NCBI GenBank assembly: GCA_958444395.1
Contig: CAUCOL010000017.1
Location: forward strand, 1-11,510
Direction: 5' to 3'
Source of the DNA: an uncultured Lachnospiraceae bacterium
Lineage (GTDB): Bacteria > Bacillota > Clostridia > Lachnospirales > Lachnospiraceae
DNA length: 11,510 bases
Part shown: piece after piece, positions 7,814 to 11,510 of the stretch
How positions within the stretch are numbered: the first letter of the stretch is position 1
How the letters are laid out: each line of letters begins with the position of its first letter
Notes under the pieces: model-generated
What the model was told of the DNA's origin: nothing
The model's input: only the letters and a program-made list of their open reading frames with translations
Databases searched by the model: none
Made by a program: the position numbers and the translations under genes

Positions 7814-7842
7814 AATGTAGCACTTCGGAAAAAGAGCGTCAA
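7814..7842 (-). promoter_or_regulatory. Promoter of the acyltransferase gene
   Basis: Read on the minus strand, TTGACG (7842-7837) is followed after exactly 17 bases by TACATT (7819-7814). A TG one base before the -10 gives an extended -10. The -35 matches the vegetative consensus at five of six positions and the -10 at four of six. Transcription would start near 7807, leaving a leader of about 190 bases before the ATG at 7616. Confidence 0.6.
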
Positions 7843-7928
7843 GTGTCATAGATCATAACAAAAAGCAAAATGGCAGAAATCGTTTTGCGCTATTTGAACA
7901 GGGTTTTGCAATCAGAAAATGAAAAGCA

Positions 7929-7936
7929 GAATAGAA
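7929..7936 (+). repeat. 8-base direct repeat GAATAGAA, copy 2, before addA
   Basis: This is the second copy of the eight bases that span the addB stop codon. If the two copies were joined, the addB TAG would lie 34 bases before the addA ATG, a normal operon spacing. Weak resemblance extends upstream: 7903-7936 matches the addB end (6510-6544) at about 22 of 35 columns with one gap, counted by eye. Confidence 0.45.
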
Positions 7937-7955
7937 CCATTTCTTTGGAAAAAAT

Positions 7956-7960
7956 GGAGG
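7956..7960 (+). promoter_or_regulatory. addA ribosome binding site
   Basis: GGAGG lies 8 bases before the ATG at 7969. It overlaps an in-frame upstream ATG at 7954, which would add five residues but has no ribosome binding site of its own. This fixes the start at 7969. Confidence 0.85.
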
Positions 7961-7968
7961 AAGAAAGC

Positions 7969-10900
7969 ATGAGTGATAAAAAATGGACAGCGGATCAGCA
8001 GCAGGTGATCGATCTGCGTGAGCGTAATATTCTGGTGTCAGCTGCCGCCGGTTCCGGAAAGACAGCAGTGCTGGTGGAACGGATCATTCAGGAGGTGTTA
8101 GATGCCAGTCATCCGGTTGATGTAGACCGTCTGCTGGTCGTAACATTTACAAAAGCTGCCGCCGGCGAGATGCGGACACGTATCGGTGAGGCGTTAGAGA
8201 AAAGACTTCTGGAGCAGCCGGAGAATGAGCATTTGCAGAAGCAGCTGTCCTTGCTTCACAATGCGCAGATCACGACGATCGACAGTTTCTGCCAGAATAT
8301 TATACGTAATTATTTTCATGTGATCGATCTCGATCCGGTCTTTCGTGTGGCAGATGAGACGGAACTGACACTGATGCAGGCGGACGTACTGCAGGAGGTA
8401 CTGGAAGAGCGGTATGCATCCGGGTCGGAGCGTTTCGGAAACTGCGTGGATGCATTTGCAACCGGCAGAACGGATCATGAGATCGAAGATCTGATCCTGC
8501 ATCTGCATCAGATCGCAGAAAGTTATCCGTGGCCTATGGAATGGCTGGATCAGATTGCAGAACTCTATCAGAGCCGCAGCCCGGAGGAATGGGAGCAGAG
8601 CCGGTGGGTACAGGAACTGCTGCAGTATCTGGATCAGATGACGGCAGACTATTATAAGTCAGCAGTACATGCCAGGAATCTCTGCATGGAATCGGATGGA
8701 CCGGCGGGGTATCTGGATGCAATAGAGTCCGACCTGTCGGTTCTGGAGATGCTGAACCGGGCGAAGAGTCTTAAGGAGTATGCACAGGCATTTAGTCATG
8801 TGAATGTGCTGCGGCTGGGACGAAATGGAAAGGATGTTGATAAAGAGAAGCAGGAGCGGGTGAAGAATCTGCGAGAGCTTTATATGAAGAAGGGTGTGCT
8901 GCAGCTGCAGGAGGCATTTTTCTTTCAGCCGCTGGATGCGATGTTTCAGGACATGCAGCAGATGGAGCCGCTGGTGCAGGAGCTGGTCGATGTTACCAGG
9001 GAGTTTAAGGAACGCTTCGCACAGAAGAAACGGGATGAGGGCATCGTAGATTTCTCGGATATGGAGCATTTTGCACTGGAGATTCTGGTGGATCGCAATG
9101 AGCAGGGAAAAGCAGTGCCAAGTGTGACCGCAAAAGAGCTGCAGGAGTATTATCAGGAAATCCTGACAGATGAATACCAGGACAGTAACTTTATACAGGA
9201 ACTGATCCTGACCAGTCTGTGTCGTGCACCGGAGCAGGCACCCTACATGTTTATGGTCGGTGATGTAAAGCAGAGTATCTATCAGTTCCGACTGGCACGA
9301 CCGGAGCTGTTCAATCAGAAATACAGAGAATACACGGTTGGAAAGGGACCGTATCAGCGTATTGACCTGCATAAAAACTTCCGTAGCCGTGCAATGGTGC
9401 TGGAATCAGCGAATTACCTGTTTCGCTGTTTGATGCAGGAATCGCTGGGCGGCATCATGTACAATGAAGAAGCGAGTCTGGTGCCGGGAGCAGAGTTTGC
9501 ACCATGTCAGCAATGCTGTGCAGACAAGACAGAAGTACTGCTGGTAGACCGGACGACGGAGGGCGAAGCATGGGATAAAGTGGCGTTGGAGGCAGCCGCT
9601 GTCGGTGACCGGATCCGCAGTATGGTGCAGGGAGATACTCCGTTTCATGTCAGTGACGGCGCAGGCGGCTATCGACCGATCGAATACCGGGATATTGTCA
9701 TTCTGCTTCGCAGTCCAAGTAAATGGACAGATACTTTTATTGAGACGTTGTCAGATCTGGGGATACCGGCATACTCTGAGACGAAGACAGGATATTTCTC
9801 GACGATGGAAGTGGAGACGATCCTAAACTTTCTGCGCGTGATCGACAATCCGAGACAGGATATTCCGATGGCAGGTGTGCTGCGTTCCTGCCTGGCGGGG
9901 CTGACGGACGAAGAAATGGCGTGGATCGGCGCAATGCCAAGAGAACTGAATTATCAGGATGCAGTAGCAGAATATATCCGGCAGATGCAGGAATCGCCGG
10001 AAGAAAACAGTTACGTTAAAACTTCTCCAGAGGCGGCATGGAGATTATATGATAAGCTGTCCGCTTTTTGGGACAGGGTGAATGAATACCGGCAGAAAGC
10101 GCAGATCCTTTCCGTCTATGAACTACTGCGCCTGATGTATCAGGAGACGGGATACTATCATATTATGGCAGCGATGCCGGCAGGTGAAAAACGTGCGGCA
10201 AATCTTGATATCCTGCTGCAGCAGGCAATTGAATTTGCCGCCAATGGTCATAACGGAATCTTTCCTTTCGTACGTTATATTGAGAGTCTGCATAAGTCAG
10301 ATATTGATTTCGGTGAGGCATCTCTGGTCAATGAACAGACAAATGCAGTACGTCTGATGAGTATTCACAAGAGTAAAGGACTGGAGTTCCCGGTTGTATT
10401 TGTAGCAGGGCTGGGGAAGCAGTTTAATTTTATGGATGCACGCAGCAGTACGATCATTGATGCAGATTATGGGATCGGTGCCTCCTGGGTCGATCTGGAG
10501 AAGCGTTTGAAGCAGCCGACACTGCTGAAGAAATTTATAGCAAACCGGATTAAATTGAATACATTGGCAGAGGAAGTGCGTGTGCTGTATGTGGCATTGA
10601 CGCGCGCGAAGGAACAGCTGATCCTGACGGGGACGGTTCGCAATCTCGCAAAGCAGATGGAGAAATGGACGCAGGCAGCGTCGGAACCGGGACTTAGCGA
10701 GCTGACATCGGCAGGGACATATCTGGACTGGATCATGCCTGTTGTGACAGGAATTGGAGCTTATCCGTATTTCTGTGTGCATACACTGAATCAGGAAGAG
10801 CTGGTCCAGGGAGAAACGCATGAAATGGTGCTGGATATGAGCCGTTATGAGCAGTTGACCCATTGGGACACGGAACGCACCTATGATGAAGCGATGCGGG

Positions 10901-11510
10901 AGGCGATATGGCAGCAGACGCAGTATCAGTATCCCTATGCGGCGGAGCAGTCACTTCCGGTGAAGATCTCTGTAACAGAATTAAAACGGCTGGATCTGCA
11001 GATGCAGGCGGTACTGCAGGAGTCGGAAGACGGGATCGGAGAGGTAGTGTCGGATGAAGTGTCGGAGAGGGAACTTGTCGGTAAAACGAAGCTGGATGGA
11101 AAGGCACAGGAGGGCAAAACTGTCACCGAGGAACCGGAGGGACAGACGCAAGTGGAGTCGGATGGCACCGAGGAGCCGACAGAACAGACACGGGATGACA
11201 CCGTGGAGCCGGAAGAACCGGATATTCCAAGACCAAAATTCCTGGCGGGAGAGCATGAGGTCAGTGGAGCGGCCAGGGGTACGTTATATCATATGGTGAT
11301 GGAGCATCTTCCTTATGAACGTATCTGGAAGGAGTGGGATGGCAGTCGCTGGAGTGGACTGGACGCCTGGCTGGAGGAGCTTCGTCAGGCGGGCTATATG
11401 ACAGAAGAGGAAAAAGCACTGTTAAAGCCGGTGAAATTTCAGAGATTCCTGCAGACGTCTCTGGGACAGAGGATGCTGCAGGCTGGTGTGGATGGGAGGT
11501 TGTATCGGGA
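7969..11510 (+). CDS. addA: ATP-dependent helicase/nuclease subunit A (AddA), 3' end outside window
   Basis: AddA is the UvrD-like 3'-5' helicase and second nuclease of the AddAB break-repair complex. The frame is open from ATG 7969 to the window edge, giving 1180 complete codons of a protein usually about 1200-1250 long. Helicase motifs are intact: Walker A AAAGSGKT (25-32), Walker B LTDEYQD (399-405), motif III VGDVKQSIYQFR (430-441), motif IV HKNFRSR (468-474), motif V SIHKSKGLE (798-806) and motif VI VLYVALTRAKE (872-882). The C-terminal nuclease region begins at RGTLYH (H1108), but the catalytic Asp-x-Lys core lies beyond the edge. Between VTELKR (1002-1007) and PRPKF (1087-1091) is an unusually long acidic linker of about 80 residues with imperfect repeats. 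The gene is separated from addB by the opposite-strand acyltransferase gene and has no convincing promoter of its own. Confidence 0.96.
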   Translation, partial: MSDKKWTADQQQVIDLRERNILVSAAAGSGKTAVLVERIIQEVLDASHPVDVDRLLVVTFTKAAAGEMRTRIGEALEKRLLEQPENEHLQKQLSLLHNAQITTIDSFCQNIIRNYFHVIDLDPVFRVADETELTLMQADVLQEVLEERYASGSERFGNCVDAFATGRTDHEIEDLILHLHQIAESYPWPMEWLDQIAELYQSRSPEEWEQSRWVQELLQYLDQMTADYYKSAVHARNLCMESDGPAGYLDAIESDLSVLEMLNRAKSLKEYAQAFSHVNVLRLGRNGKDVDKEKQERVKNLRELYMKKGVLQLQEAFFFQPLDAMFQDMQQMEPLVQELVDVTREFKERFAQKKRDEGIVDFSDMEHFALEILVDRNEQGKAVPSVTAKELQEYYQEILTDEYQDSNFIQELILTSLCRAPEQAPYMFMVGDVKQSIYQFRLARPELFNQKYREYTVGKGPYQRIDLHKNFRSRAMVLESANYLFRCLMQESLGGIMYNEEASLVPGAEFAPCQQCCADKTEVLLVDRTTEGEAWDKVALEAAAVGDRIRSMVQGDTPFHVSDGAGGYRPIEYRDIVILLRSPSKWTDTFIETLSDLGIPAYSETKTGYFSTMEVETILNFLRVIDNPRQDIPMAGVLRSCLAGLTDEEMAWIGAMPRELNYQDAVAEYIRQMQESPEENSYVKTSPEAAWRLYDKLSAFWDRVNEYRQKAQILSVYELLRLMYQETGYYHIMAAMPAGEKRAANLDILLQQAIEFAANGHNGIFPFVRYIESLHKSDIDFGEASLVNEQTNAVRLMSIHKSKGLEFPVVFVAGLGKQFNFMDARSSTIIDADYGIGASWVDLEKRLKQPTLLKKFIANRIKLNTLAEEVRVLYVALTRAKEQLILTGTVRNLAKQMEKWTQAASEPGLSELTSAGTYLDWIMPVVTGIGAYPYFCVHTLNQEELVQGETHEMVLDMSRYEQLTHWDTERTYDEAMREAIWQQTQYQYPYAAEQSLPVKISVTELKRLDLQMQAVLQESEDGIGEVVSDEVSERELVGKTKLDGKAQEGKTVTEEPEGQTQVESDGTEEPTEQTRDDTVEPEEPDIPRPKFLAGEHEVSGAARGTLYHMVMEHLPYERIWKEWDGSRWSGLDAWLEELRQAGYMTEEEKALLKPVKFQRFLQTSLGQRMLQAGVDGRLYR
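11124..11222 (+). repeat. Imperfect tandem repeats encoding an acidic linker in addA
   Basis: Units starting CACCGAGGAACCGG (11124), CACCGAGGAGCCGA (11166) and CACCGTGGAGCCGG (11199) are spaced 42 and 33 bases apart, both multiples of three, so the frame is kept. They encode TEEPEGQTQ-, TEEPTEQTR- and TVEPEEP-like blocks (residues 1053-1084) in the linker before the AddA nuclease domain. Confidence 0.6.

Larger units (their letters stand above)
7617..7968. other. 352-base non-coding divergent region between the acyltransferase gene and addA
   Basis: This stretch holds the minus-strand promoter (7814-7842), the acyltransferase leader with its hairpin and direct repeats (7683-7736), and a segment complementary to the hairpin loop (7628-7638). 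It also holds the second GAATAGAA copy (7929-7936) and the addA ribosome binding site. I found no convincing plus-strand promoter for addA. The best pattern, TTGCAA (7906) with AATAGA (7930) at 18 bases, is poor. Small open frames here show no recognisable protein. Confidence 0.7.

Noticed and set aside
7663..7851. 62-codon plus-strand open frame in the intergenic region
   Set aside because: It spans the hairpin and minus-strand promoter, has no ribosome binding site, and has no recognisable protein features.
7865..7888. GCAAAA/TTTTGC inverted repeat upstream of addA
   Set aside because: It has six pairs with a 12-base loop in A/T-rich sequence, which is expected by chance and has no supporting context.
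8659..9372. 237-codon minus-strand open frame inside addA
   Set aside because: It is a Leu/His/Gln-rich shadow of the AddA frame, which has Walker B and motif III in this interval.

Overview
The window looks like chromosomal DNA from a low-to-mid GC Firmicute, most likely a Clostridia member of the Lachnospiraceae type. The signs are strong AGGAGG-type ribosome binding sites, AddAB instead of RecBCD as the double-strand-break repair nuclease, a Cytidylate_kin2-type protein, and an acyltransferase-3 protein with the FELLRI-type start seen in gut Clostridia. The taxonomic call is an inference from gene style. Most of the window is housekeeping or transport DNA. I see no CRISPR array, phage gene, insertion sequence, rRNA or tRNA.

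Region 1 (1-2056) is the end of a polar amino acid ABC transporter operon: an ATPase cut off by the left edge, its permease, and a cytidylate-kinase-like protein. All are on the + strand with gaps of 14 and 30 bases, and a strong intrinsic terminator closes the group. Region 2 (2085-3023) is an AEC-family permease whose ribosome binding site lies almost directly behind that terminator.

Region 3 (3032-11510) holds the AddAB helicase-nuclease. addB is complete, with its Walker A motif, nuclease motif and all four iron-sulphur cysteines. addA runs off the right edge with all its visible helicase motifs intact but its nuclease core outside the window. The two genes normally lie side by side. Here they are separated by about 1.43 kb carrying one membrane acyltransferase gene on the opposite strand.

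The part most worth a second look is this interruption. The addB and acyltransferase stop codons are only 21 bases apart with no convincing terminator, so addB transcription probably runs antisense through the acyltransferase into addA. An 8-base direct repeat containing the addB stop codon recurs just before addA, and joining the two copies would restore a compact addB-addA operon. The acyltransferase has a good minus-strand promoter and a roughly 190-base leader. That leader holds a perfect 11-bp hairpin flanked by 10-base direct repeats, and the whole hairpin loop is complementary to the segment next to the gene's ribosome binding site. These are sequence observations; their function is inferred and untested.
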